64,000 nt of DNA from HyVt-477 sp965224605 (GCA_965224605.1 CBDCZP010000008.1:1-64000), one strand, 5' to 3'; numbered from the stretch's first letter, positions 44,308 through 52,652 are shown. The notes: generated by a model not told the origin, from the letters alone. Numbers and translations: made by a program.

Positions 44308-45092
44308 GGGTCAGACTCGATTGGTCTGATATTCCTCTGATTTTCGATCTCCACCTTTAGCTTTCGGAGAAACAGGACGGTTAACTTTATCCGCAATTTT
44401 TTCCTTAAAATAATCACTTCCTAGCACCCAAGCTTTATTGGTGGACTCACGAATAGCAGTCAAGGTTCTCCTCTAACTTGGTAGAGAACAAGCTTCGATA
44501 ACTTTCCTGACGCGCTTCATCTGTCAGCCCCAAAGCCTTATACAACGCATGTTGAATAACTAAAGCATCCGATTGACCCAAAGCATTATATCTATAGCTA
44601 GACCAAGGATAATCAGCGGGATGTTCTGCCATGCCAATCGCTCTTACAGGATTATTTCAATATAGCGATAACAAATCAACGCATACTGATCGCTGTCTAT
44701 TAAAGTCGCCTTATAGCGCCCTTCCCAAAGTGTCCCAGTGCGCTTATAGGCCTTGTTAAAATATTGGACATAATAGCGTCCCACCATTTGCATAGCTTTC
44801 TAGATGCCATCCTGTTTATGCGGCGTAATTAACAAATGTACATGATTAGTCATCAATACATAGGCATGGATATCACACTGATGCTTATCACAAGCCTGCT
44901 TTAGCTTATCCAGATAAAACTGATAATCCTGATCCGCATAGAAGATAGGGTCTCGGTTATTGCCACGAATAATGACATGTTGTGGATGACCCAAGAGGAC
45001 AAAACGTGGTTGACGAGGCATGATTTAAAGCACTAAAGGTAAAAATCAAAGTATAGAGTAGTTAGATTTAAATATCAATCGAGTCTGACCCC
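44308..45092. mobile_element. RAYT element copy 3, inactive
   Basis: Same ends as copy 2. Extra partial GGGTCAGACTCG and GGGTCAAGAACAATAG units lie just outside its left end, as if end sequences had been added stepwise. Confidence 0.8.
44311..45021 (-). pseudogene. RAYT transposase, second dead copy
   Basis: Shares the internal TAG (about 44802) and the IEMNPVRAI frameshift (about 44655) with copy 2, but keeps the correct start (MPRQPRFVLL). It has its own 2-bp deletion at AAGGTTCTCC (about 44463). The shared lesions show copies 2 and 3 duplicated after the gene had died. Confidence 0.88.
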
Positions 45093-45464
45093 TTTGATAT
45101 ATATAAATGCGAAGATTGGAAATAAAAATGATATTAATAAACCTGCAATAGCATTAAGGAAACTGAGTTTTACCTCAGTTGAGGAACGACCATTACTAGC
45201 TATTGATTTTTTAACCTCAATAACTCCTTCAACAGGAATCCAGATAAAATATTTAAGCACGGAATAAAGTGAAATAACTAACAATAAAAATGGGGAAATA
45301 AGTACAGCTTTAATTAGAAAATCAACATAACTAAATGTATTTAGATATGTATAGCTATTAAGTGATAAGGCTTCACCTAAAGTGAATAAAACCCCTAAAA
45401 TTAATACAAATATCGAGGTTTTAAAAAAATAACTAGAGAATGATTCTTCCTTTTTTTCAGTCAT
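45075..45464 (-). CDS. small membrane protein with C-terminus encoded by the transposon end
   Basis: 129 aa, three predicted membrane segments (about 15-35, 47-72, 100-123). The last residues KGVRLD and the stop come from the RAYT terminal repeat and its edge, so the original 3' end was replaced by the insertion or duplication. Family unknown. It is the leftmost gene of the cassette array and its own upstream attC may have been lost with the insertion. Confidence 0.55.
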   Translation of the reverse strand: MTEKKEESFSSYFFKTSIFVLILGVLFTLGEALSLNSYTYLNTFSYVDFLIKAVLISPFLLLVISLYSVLKYFIWIPVEGVIEVKKSIASNGRSSTEVKLSFLNAIAGLLISFLFPIFAFIYIKGVRLD

Positions 45465-45563
45465 AGTAGAGCGGTGAGAAATTAAAGTACTTAATAAAAG
45501 ACTATATCATAAGAATTATTAGTATATTTAATTGAGATGGATATAGTCTTTTGCCTCGCAGAG

Positions 45564-45692
45564 AGCTAACGCCCGCATAAAGCGATCCACGGAATACTGG
45601 CGCGAAACTTCTTTAAAAACAGGAGTATAACACACGATGGACTATGAAGAAGACCCGCTTTAGTGGGTCGATTTTTAATGCGCTTGTTATCT
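45564..45692. repeat. attC site A (integron cassette recombination site)
   Basis: R''-like AGCTAAC at 45564 and R'-like GTTATCT at 45686, the latter a poor match to GTTRRRY. Arms GCATAAAGCGATCCAC and GTGGGTCGATTTTTAATGC are imperfect complements. 129 bp, the same length class as sites B-D. Confidence 0.6.
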
Positions 45693-45698
45693 TTTATT

Positions 45699-46319
45699 TC
45701 AACCATTTATAAATATAACTTGAACGCCATGCTTCCATTTAAACTCAATAGGTGGAAGCATTATTTCTTTGTGATTAATATTGATGGGCGGCCACTGAAC
45801 TATATAGGAGTTCACATCTGTTTTTATATATGCAGCACTTATGGCTAAGTATTGATCGACCACAAGATAAAGATCATTATTGATTGATTCAATGTTATGC
45901 CTATCATTGGTTCCGTAGGTTCCTTTCACAATACGAATAGGCTCTGACTTATCTGTAGCCCCTCCATTAATAATACTTACACCATTTTTAAAATTAGCTA
46001 GCCCAACAATAATTGGTTTTACTGCCGCTTTTGCTTCTTCTCTCACTTTAGCAGAAAGGCTAGTTTCGGACGCTAAATGTAAGGGCTTAATAATTAGAGA
46101 TAAGCGCGGTTTATTATTATTGCTTTTTGTTGCTGAAAAACTGAAGGTTGCCCCACCTTTTTGAAGAATCCAAGTAGGAGCATCTGAAGTAATAGTGGTG
46201 TGACTGCTACGACCACCTTCCTGAGCTTTGGGTAAGTAATATGTATTGATATAAGGCGCACAGCCGAATAGAACAGTTGTGACCATTAAGAAATATACAG
46301 TTATTCTAATATGCTTCAT
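45699..46319 (-). CDS. cassette-encoded lipoprotein, unknown function
   Basis: 206 aa. Signal peptide with lipobox LFGC (Cys about 20). The mature part begins APYINTYYLPKAQEGGR and contains predicted beta strands with a TWILQKGGATFSF segment; no family recognised. It occupies the cassette between attC A and B and is oriented against the usual cassette direction, so it probably has its own promoter. Confidence 0.65.
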   Translation of the reverse strand: MKHIRITVYFLMVTTVLFGCAPYINTYYLPKAQEGGRSSHTTITSDAPTWILQKGGATFSFSATKSNNNKPRLSLIIKPLHLASETSLSAKVREEAKAAVKPIIVGLANFKNGVSIINGGATDKSEPIRIVKGTYGTNDRHNIESINNDLYLVVDQYLAISAAYIKTDVNSYIVQWPPININHKEIMLPPIEFKWKHGVQVIFING

Positions 46320-46535
46320 CTGTATTTTTAACGCCTAGACAATGCTCAAGTTTGATTCGCTTTAACTCATCATTAATTTTAAATAGCACAAATATAGCTT
46401 TTATTTTAAAGTTGCGAGCTTGGTTAAACTTAAATTACGGAGCACTTATTATAAACTAAAGTTTCAGCATTAGTACTTCTGAAGAGGGACAATATTTACT
46501 TTAACGCAAGTAATTTATGCTTTTGCGTCGCAGAC

Positions 46536-46665
46536 AGATAACGCCCAGTTGAGGGGCTTTTTGGACAGACAAAACTGAAGGTGACTCAGCGATAAACTTC
46601 TAGAATTCACTGAACTCAAATCAACCGCTGAGTAAAAAAGTCCCTCTCGAATTTACTTGTTAGAT
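46536..46665. repeat. attC site B
   Basis: R'' AGATAAC (46536) and R' GTTAGAT (46659, matches GTTRRRY). Arms GTTGAGGGGCTTTTT / AAAAAAGTCCCTCTCGAA, with an inner ACTCAGCG/CGCTGAGT pair. It is over 80 percent alike to sites C and D by eye. Confidence 0.82.
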
Positions 46666-46696
46666 TTTTACTCAATTAGGGGCAAGAAGAAAGCGT

Positions 46697-47119
46697 TTAT
46701 AGTGTAAACCAGTTTTCCAATGTCAAATTATTGAAATTCTCAAAGTCACTCGTATTTCGTGTAACTAAGATCAAATTGTTACACGATGAAATTGAAGCTA
46801 TTTGTCCATCAGCAAATGCAGGAGTTAAACCTTTTGCAACTAACCTTGCTCTTTCTGAAGCATGGTATTGTGCTGCGGCTTTGTCATAAGGTAAAACTTG
46901 AAATTGATAGTCTTCTAGTTGTTTCAAGAAAACTATTAGATTTGTTTTTAACCTGCTCTTAGCAAGGCGCTGTATACCATAATTTATTTCATGAATTACC
47001 AGTGCCGATGTTACACAACGATCACCGTATTTATTTATTTTTTCTGTAACTTTAAGATCAGGTTTATCTTTGCTTAGTTCTGAGAGAATGTTGGTATCTA
47101 ACAAGTATTTTATTCCCAT
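46697..47119 (-). CDS. PIN-domain toxin, VapC type (cassette-encoded)
   Basis: 140 aa. YLLDTNILSELSKDKPD at the N-terminus, Glu in ALVIHEINYGIQRLA, and the C-terminal PAFADGQIASISSCNNLILVTRNTSDFE carry the PIN acidic residues and TRN. It overlaps the antitoxin gene by 10 bp. Toxin-antitoxin cassettes stabilise integron arrays by penalising cassette loss. Confidence 0.88.
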   Translation of the reverse strand: MGIKYLLDTNILSELSKDKPDLKVTEKINKYGDRCVTSALVIHEINYGIQRLAKSRLKTNLIVFLKQLEDYQFQVLPYDKAAAQYHASERARLVAKGLTPAFADGQIASISSCNNLILVTRNTSDFENFNNLTLENWFTL

Positions 47120-47391
47120 GGTAGTTCTCTACCCGTTTCTTTGCTTCTCCAGCTATCTACTTCTTCATTTGATAAGCCCTCATTTCCATCTTCTTTTAAT
47201 ACTCTATAAGCTTTAAGTGCATGTAATAAACTACCCTTTCCCTGAGCAAGCAAAGCTTTATATTCTTTTAAAGAAAGTAATACTGCAACAGGCTTTCCTC
47301 TACGAGTAAGTTGAGTTACATCTCCTTCTTCAACCGTGTGTATAATTTTTGGAAGTTGGGATCTTGCATCTGCAATTGAAAATGACTGCAT
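47110..47391 (-). CDS. Phd/YefM-family antitoxin (cassette-encoded)
   Basis: 93 aa. Phd fold: FSIADARSQLPKIIHTVEEGD, LTRRGKPVAVLLSLKEYKALL, then a charged tail with SWRSKETGRELPWE that would bind the PIN toxin. A double TGTACA site lies 11 bp before the start. Confidence 0.87.
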   Translation of the reverse strand: MQSFSIADARSQLPKIIHTVEEGDVTQLTRRGKPVAVLLSLKEYKALLAQGKGSLLHALKAYRVLKEDGNEGLSNEEVDSWRSKETGRELPWE

Positions 47392-47401
47392 TTATTACTC
47401 C

Positions 47402-47421
47402 ATGTACATTTTTATGTACAT
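47402..47421. promoter_or_regulatory. double ATGTACAT operator of the cassette VapBC pair
   Basis: Two self-palindromic ATGTACAT boxes separated by TTTT, just upstream of the antitoxin start. The core TGTACA is the same as in the operator at 16501-16527. Confidence 0.65.
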
Positions 47422-47557
47422 TAGTATAGTAAATGTAGTCTTGCTCTGTCCACAACTAAATTATTGAATCCTTGATTGTAAGGAGGCCTAAAGCTTGGAT
47501 TGACTTTGGGGAGGACAATATTTCAAAAATAACGGGATTGGGTAGACCACTTCTAGA

Positions 47558-47688
47558 ATCTAACGCCAAATTAAGGGGCTTTTTGACATCGAAGGCAATG
47601 GACTTAAAGCTACGATAAGCTCACAGAATGCAATGAACGTAAATCAACCGCTGAGTCAAAAAGTCCCTCTTGAATTTACTTGTTAGGT
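47558..47688. repeat. attC site C
   Basis: R'' ATCTAAC (47558, matches RYYYAAC) and R' GTTAGGT (47682, matches GTTRRRY). Arms AAATTAAGGGGCTTTTTGAC / AAAAAGTCCCTCTTGAATTTACTT, with inner CGCTGAGT on the right. 131 bp. Confidence 0.85.
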
Positions 47689-47745
47689 GTGGATGTTAGA
47701 TAAGTCACTGAATTTACTAATAGTTTAAGTTTTATACTATGGTTT

Positions 47746-47952
47746 CTAGGACTTTGTGATATTTTTTATATTGTTATATAGTTCTTCAACAGATGGGTTA
47801 CCCAATATCTCGGCTCTTTCTTTGGTGTAGTCTCCATGTCCTGTTTCATTTTGTTGCATAAAGCGAACCATACCAACTATACCCAGCTTTTCTGTTAAGG
47901 CTTCTATTCCGCTTTTTCTTATTTCATTTAGGCTCATAGCTTGTGCATTCAT
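47746..47952 (-). CDS. small partner protein of the PIN gene, probable antitoxin
   Basis: 68 aa from ATG 47952, with GAGGAG 9 nt upstream; the longer frame would overlap the PIN stop. Sequence MSLNEIRKSGIEALTEKLGIVGMVRFMQQNETGHGDYTK... belongs to a small family often paired with PIN genes. The start codon lies 2 bp after the PIN stop, so toxin comes first. The antitoxin role is inferred from the pairing. Confidence 0.7.
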   Translation of the reverse strand: MNAQAMSLNEIRKSGIEALTEKLGIVGMVRFMQQNETGHGDYTKERAEILGNPSVEELYNNIKNITKS

Positions 47953-47954
47953 GA

Positions 47955-48395
47955 TTAAAACTCCTCTTGTATCCAATTTAAAGGATTCATAATTTTAACT
48001 AATAGATCATTTTTATTTCTTGAGGCTCTATTAATTATCCCTTTGTCAGTTGAAAGAAATATATCAATCTGCGCTGTTTCTGCACAGGCTATGTGCATAG
48101 CATCATAGGTTGTAAAGCCCATTTCTTTTATAATTGTGGTTCTGTTAAATATTGCTTCGTCTACAGTAATGTGTGTTTTCGCACGATCATTAATAGATAA
48201 CAGTCTGTCTCGCCTTTCTTCATCAGTTGTATTATTTATTTCATAAACAACCGTGTCACTGCTAACAGAACTCCATGTTCCATTGTCTATATGCTTGATA
48301 ATCGCAAGTATAGCCTCAGCTTCAAGACGAATTTTATCTTGGTTCTGATCATCAAATGGACGATTTAAACAACATACATCAAAATATACTTTCAT
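47955..48395 (-). CDS. PIN-domain protein (cassette-encoded)
   Basis: 146 aa. YFDVCCLNRPFDDQNQDKIRLEAEAI at the N-terminus (Asp and Glu of the PIN site), central VYEINNTTDEERRDR, C-terminal MGFTTYDAMHIACAETAQIDIFLSTDKGII with the remaining Asp residues. Probable RNase toxin, transcribed upstream of its small partner, the reverse of the usual VapBC order. Confidence 0.82.
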   Translation of the reverse strand: MKVYFDVCCLNRPFDDQNQDKIRLEAEAILAIIKHIDNGTWSSVSSDTVVYEINNTTDEERRDRLLSINDRAKTHITVDEAIFNRTTIIKEMGFTTYDAMHIACAETAQIDIFLSTDKGIINRASRNKNDLLVKIMNPLNWIQEEF

Positions 48396-48454
48396 GGTGT
48401 AAGTTTATCATATATGGATGTTTTAATTGTTCATTTCAAACGATAGTTGAATAA

Positions 48455-48967
48455 TCATAGGTTGAGTTTTGCTATCAATTCACTAAAGCTCTCATTTATT
48501 GTTTTAAATGCGGTATTTAGTTTCACGGGATTACTTGACCATGAATGATATTCTCTAGACTCCACATCATCCCAAGAGGGTAATTTTAGATTGGGTATTG
48601 TAGCTACTCTGTTTTCTACCTTTTCTCTATGTTCCTTTTTGTCTGAACATGTAATTTCTATGTTTACAAAAGCTGCATTACTTTCTTTTGCTACTTGTTC
48701 CCACTCTCTTCTCGATAGCTCAATAGGGTTACAAGAGTCTGCTACAACGCTTATATCTAGTTTTAAATTATCGGAGGCAACCCTATAACTCAAACGATAA
48801 CCTTCACCCACTACATTTATTGAACATAAATCCGCTATTGCTTGTTCAACTGTATCTATTCTCAGGTAGGTAGCATTTATATGGCTTGCTAATTCTTGTG
48901 CAAGGGTGGATTTTCCCGTAGCTGGAAGACTTGCAAATATATATAAAACTGGTTGTTTCTTTGTCAT
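48455..48967 (-). CDS. P-loop kinase-like ATPase (cassette-encoded)
   Basis: 170 aa. Walker A ASLPATGKSTLA, a downstream acidic strand VVADSCNP, and a lid-type SRREWEQVAKE segment, typical of small AAA_33/zeta-like kinases. Such proteins phosphorylate small molecules or act as resistance or toxin kinases; the substrate is unknown. It shares a cassette with the PIN pair, 59 bp upstream of it in the same direction. Confidence 0.8.
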   Translation of the reverse strand: MTKKQPVLYIFASLPATGKSTLAQELASHINATYLRIDTVEQAIADLCSINVVGEGYRLSYRVASDNLKLDISVVADSCNPIELSRREWEQVAKESNAAFVNIEITCSDKKEHREKVENRVATIPNLKLPSWDDVESREYHSWSSNPVKLNTAFKTINESFSELIAKLNL

Positions 48968-48990
48968 AACGAGGATGTATGAATTTTTTC

Positions 48991-49119
48991 ACCTAACGCC
49001 AAATTGAGGGGCTTTTTGGACAGATAGAGATAAAAGTGACTCTAAGATAAACTTCTAGAATCACTAAACTCAAATCAACCGCTGAGTAAAAAAGTCCCTC
49101 TCGAATTTATTTGTTAGGT
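48991..49119. repeat. attC site D
   Basis: R'' ACCTAAC (48991) and R' GTTAGGT (49113), both matching the consensus. Arms AAATTGAGGGGCTTTTTGGAC / AAAAAAGTCCCTCTCGAATTT. 129 bp. Confidence 0.86.
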
Positions 49120-49137
49120 GCTTTTTTACCCATCCAA

Positions 49138-49656
49138 TCAGCCTTTAGTAATATAGCTCGCATGAATTGCAGATGAATCTATTACTGGAAATAGTAAGCT
49201 ATAAGAAGCTCGCCACTCTCCTTGCTCCGTTTTTAGTGTTACTGTTTTTGGATTCAATCGAATAATCTCACCCTATATTTCATGCCCTTGGCGAGAGCGA
49301 AAGCCTACTATTTCACCAATGGATAAAGCATTTCTTTCTATACCTCTCTTTGCATTATTTTTTATATGTACATCGGAACCATCTAGATTAATCCAATAAT
49401 AAGGCACTCTCCAGCGAGATTGATCTGCTTGTAATATTATTGCAACAGTAGTGGGATTAAATTTGCGTATAACTGCGATTTCAGCTTTGTTCTCATCCTC
49501 GTTAAATATTTCAACTTCTTGCCCAACAGAGAGTTGATCACGAATTAACATAATTCGCTCAGATGATTCTAATTGAAGTGATATAGCAACTTTTAGTCGA
49601 TAAAGATCAAAACTAGATGCTTGTTGTAATGACTGTAATATTTCCGAGTAATCCAT
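49138..49656 (-). pseudogene. tandem KOW/SH3-like protein gene with an in-frame TAG
   Basis: 127 codons from 49656 to TAG 49273, then 44 further codons in the same frame to TGA at 49138. The two halves carry similar modules: LSVGQEVEIFNED...IAVIRKFNPTTVAI and LSIGEIVGFRSRQGHEI-stop-GEIIRLNPKTVTL. The stop falls inside the second module, so it is most simply a CAG-to-TAG mutation. The module resembles small nucleic-acid-binding KOW-like domains. The truncated form may still be made. Confidence 0.6.
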
Positions 49657-49720
49657 TGATTTAGTATAGCAATTACAATAGAGGTTTTATATTTTCTGTA
49701 TTCATTTAAAGCTTCAGCTT

Positions 49721-50008
49721 CTATGCTACTGATAGTTGCATTACTTCTAAACTATTTCTATTCTGTTCTGCTTGCCATAAATCATATTGTAACTGTTGAT
49801 TTAACCAGCTTTCAGATGATGTGTTAAAGGCAATAGATAGCCTGATAGCCATCTCTGGGCTTATACCGGCTTTTCCATTGATAATTGTGGATAGTGTTTT
49901 ACGGCTTACTCCTAACCCTTTTGCTGCATCAGTTATACTGAGGTCTAAAGGATCTAAGCATAGCTCTTTTATTACTATTCCTGGGTGTGGTGGGTTGTGC
50001 ATTAACAT
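49721..50008 (-). CDS. higA: HigA-family antitoxin (cassette-encoded)
   Basis: 95 aa. HigA-type N-terminus NPPHPGIVIKELCLDPL, then an XRE-like HTH (SITDAAKGLGVSRKTLSTIINGKAGISPEMAIRL) and SWLNQQLQYDLWQAEQ. Located 8 bp after the toxin gene, the usual HigBA order with toxin first. It represses its own operon and binds HigB. Confidence 0.9.
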   Translation of the reverse strand: MLMHNPPHPGIVIKELCLDPLDLSITDAAKGLGVSRKTLSTIINGKAGISPEMAIRLSIAFNTSSESWLNQQLQYDLWQAEQNRNSLEVMQLSVA

Positions 50009-50016
50009 AATAAACC

Positions 50017-50295
50017 TTAATGATAATCTTCATAATCAACAACTTCTGCGTGCCCTTCATTAAATTGAAATGTTACACGCCAGTTTCCACTTACGCGAAC
50101 TGACCAAGTTCCTTTTCTATCGCCCGTAAGTTCATGTAAATACAGACCCGGTAAATCCATATCTTGTGGATTTGTAGAGGCAGTCAAACGACCTAGAATA
50201 ATTTGCAATCTAGACTCATGCTTGGCTTGAATGCCAGCCTTACTACCTGTTTCAAAGAACTTCTTTAGTCCTTTGTGATTAAAACTCTGTATCAT
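50017..50295 (-). CDS. higB: HigB/RelE-family toxin (cassette-encoded)
   Basis: 92 aa. IQSFNHKGLKKFFETGSKAGI, then LTASTNPQDMDLPGLYLHELTGDRKGTWSVRVSGNWRVTFQF and VVDYEDYH, the full HigB pattern. It is a ribosome-dependent mRNA interferase, neutralised by the adjacent HigA. Confidence 0.92.
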   Translation of the reverse strand: MIQSFNHKGLKKFFETGSKAGIQAKHESRLQIILGRLTASTNPQDMDLPGLYLHELTGDRKGTWSVRVSGNWRVTFQFNEGHAEVVDYEDYH

Positions 50296-50385
50296 TTAAG
50301 AAGTGTAACGCGAAACGACACAGGTTTCAATGTGCTGTAATTTATAAGGAGCTATTAAAAAATTAACCATACTGTGCGTATTTTC

Positions 50386-50425
50386 ACCTAACAGCATGTT
50401 TTATGGGACTAGCGTCCCACAAAAC
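50386..50425. other. possible truncated attC at the right end of the array
   Basis: R''-like ACCTAAC follows TTTTC, as at attC D. The normal arms are replaced by a GTTTTATGGGAC-TAGC-GTCCCACAAAAC hairpin and no R' follows. This suggests the array was cut here and joined to the damaged Fic gene. Confidence 0.4.
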
Positions 50426-50450
50426 AATATTATAGGGAATCCCGCTAATC

Positions 50451-51427
50451 ATGTGTGCTTTTCATACAAGCCACACAATTCGTTGTTTTCTAAAACCACC
50501 ACTTATCCTGAAAACCCATTATGTAGGAACTGCTGATCAGCTATTTCAGTATACAGATAAGCAACCTGCCGCTGACCCTGCTACAAGGGAAGCCTTGCAA
50601 TACCGTACTGCTTTGGCGGAGGGTTTTGATAGCCTTAAGCATCGTCCATTAAGCACGTCAACTGCGGTAGCTGTCTGTCAGACCATTAAGAATTTGGCAC
50701 TAGATATTCGTAAGGTACCAGGTACAAAGCGGGCAAACGCAATAAGTGGTGAGGTTATTTATACGCCTCCTGAAGGTGAGACCGTGTTACGTGAAAAGCT
50801 CTCTAACTGGGAAAAGTTCTTGCATGAGCAGACTGACCTTGATCCATTAGTGCGTCTGGCGGTAGCGCATTATCAATTTGAAGCTATACACCCCTTTGTG
50901 GATGGAAATGGTCGCACGGGGCGAATTCTTAATATTTTATTCTTAATAGAAGCAGAGCTGTTGACGCTACCCATTCTTTATTTGAGCCGTTATATCATCC
51001 AGCATAAGGATGATTATTATCGGCTGTTGCTGGAAGTCACCAAGGAGCAAAACTGGGAAGACTGGATACTCTTTATGTTGCAAGCTATTGAAGAAACCGC
51101 AATTTGGACGTGTCAAAAAATTCAGGCGATTCAGCGATTGATGGAACATACAATGGAGTATGTACCGCAAGAACTACCCACAATTTACACGCATGAGCTA
51201 GTTGATCTATTATTTGAACAGCCCTATTGTCGCATCGCCAATTTGGTGAATACCGGTATAGCTAAACGCCAGACCGCTTCGGAGTATTTAAAAAATCAAG
51301 TGCTATTGGTGTGCTGTATGAGCAACAGGTTGGGCGTGAGAAACTGTTTGTTCATCCGAAGTTTATTCAGCTATTGACTACTGATAATAATGACTTTAGC
51401 TTTTATAAAGTTAGCACTACTCCTTAA
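50451..51427 (+). pseudogene. Fic-domain gene, 5'-truncated and 3'-frameshifted
   Basis: Fic homology starts at TADQLFQYTDKQPAADP (about codon 28); the preceding residues are unrelated, so the inhibitory SxxxE(G/N) helix is missing. The core HPFVDGNGRTGR is intact. The winged-helix end breaks after RQTASEYLKN, and the correct frame continues IGVLYEQQVGREKLFVHPKF to TAA at 51427. If translated it would be a Fic domain without its brake. Its damaged 5' end coincides with the end of the cassette array. Confidence 0.8.
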
Positions 51428-51465
51428 TCCTAACTTTATTCACCTATCTCATCACAACAATCTTC

Positions 51466-51582
51466 CCTTTCTCAGTCAATCTATATTTCTGCGTAGGACT
51501 TTTGGGTGATTCGGGTTGCATCATTTCAAATCCCCTGTAAAGCAGCTTTGCAGGTAATTCTTACGAAACGTGGGACGGTGTT
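51466..51582. repeat. about 120-bp dispersed repeat, copy 2
   Basis: Partner of 37888-38008. It follows the broken Fic gene. The remaining spacer to 51774 contains no recognisable feature. Confidence 0.6.
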
Positions 51583-51774
51583 TTAAATTAAGTAAGCTCA
51601 TTAATTCAGCCGTTGTTGTGGCGATTGATTATTCAAGGCAGTTAGTAAATATTTTACTTGATCGGTTACTTGATCGGTTTGCCAGATTGGGGATTAGCTA
51701 TCATCCAGTTCAGTAAACAAAAATTTTCATGATCCCATTAAACTTCCGCTACGAATATGACTGCAAGCTAGTAT

Positions 51775-52461
51775 CTATTTTCTAGCCAAATAAATAGTAT
51801 GCCGACTGCCTTTGCCTTTATGCGCTCTGACCGTTTTAACATCAACCTTAAAATGTGCTTTTTTCAGTTGCTGGATGAATTTTGGATCACGCCAAGCTGA
51901 CCATATCGCTAACATGCCTTTAGGGCGTAGTGTTTGTCGAATAGCATGTAGACCCGCCATTGAATATAGCTTGTTATTATCCGTGTGGGTAAAGCCTTCG
52001 GGGCCGTTATCAACATCTAATAGCACAGCATCCCATGTTGTTTGCTTGGTTTTAAATAGCTCAGCCACATCACCAACGTGTACCACTGCCCGATGATCAT
52101 CAAGTGGTCTGCCTGCACAATCGCCCAATGGGCCTTTATTCCACTCAACCACTTCTGGCACTAACTCTGCTACAACTACCTCGGAACCATGTTCGGAACT
52201 ATGTGATGTTGCTTTTAGAGCAGCGGCAAGAGTAAAGCCCATCCCCAAGCCACCCACTAACACTCTGGTATTCTTGACCCCTTGAAGATGCGCGCACCCT
52301 AACTCAGCCAGAGCAAGCTCGGAAGAGTGCGCCCGGCTGTTCATTAACTGACCACGCACCCCTTTTAGATGAATAGAAAATTCATTGCCGCGTTGCGTTA
52401 GCCTTAGTACGCCACCGTTATTGGGAATATTCGCAGTGCCTAATAATGTGGATGGGATCAT
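51775..52461 (-). CDS. spermidine synthase-like methyltransferase-fold protein
   Basis: 228 aa. Class I SAM/polyamine aminopropyltransferase fold: VLVGGLGMGFTLAAAL (glycine loop), VVVAELVPEVVEWNKG, VHVGDVAEL, WDAVLLDVDNGPEGFTH. It is smaller than SpeE and lacks the typical SpeE N-terminal beta domain, so polyamine synthesis is doubtful. Usually annotated as a spermidine synthase-like protein. It stands alone and divergent from the RlhA-like gene. Confidence 0.8.
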   Translation of the reverse strand: MIPSTLLGTANIPNNGGVLRLTQRGNEFSIHLKGVRGQLMNSRAHSSELALAELGCAHLQGVKNTRVLVGGLGMGFTLAAALKATSHSSEHGSEVVVAELVPEVVEWNKGPLGDCAGRPLDDHRAVVHVGDVAELFKTKQTTWDAVLLDVDNGPEGFTHTDNNKLYSMAGLHAIRQTLRPKGMLAIWSAWRDPKFIQQLKKAHFKVDVKTVRAHKGKGSRHTIYLARK

Positions 52462-52652
52462 AATTTTTCTTTTTATACATGGGGTTTATCGCATGATCCT
52501 AACATAGGACTTCCCACTTTTATGATTTCGTACCCATGCCTACCCATAGCAATACTTTCAAGTTCCCGTTAAACTTCCGCTACTAATAGGGTTGCAGTCA
52601 GCATCCATAATTAAGAGCACCCTTAAATCAATAGTTAATTGAGTTCGTCACA

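Larger units (their letters stand above)
44144..45103. repeat. long direct duplication, right copy
   Basis: Partner of 42715-43639. It differs mainly by an extra 35 bp of repeated AGAACAATAGGGTCA units at about 44255-44305 and a 2-bp loss inside the transposase remnant. Confidence 0.85.
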
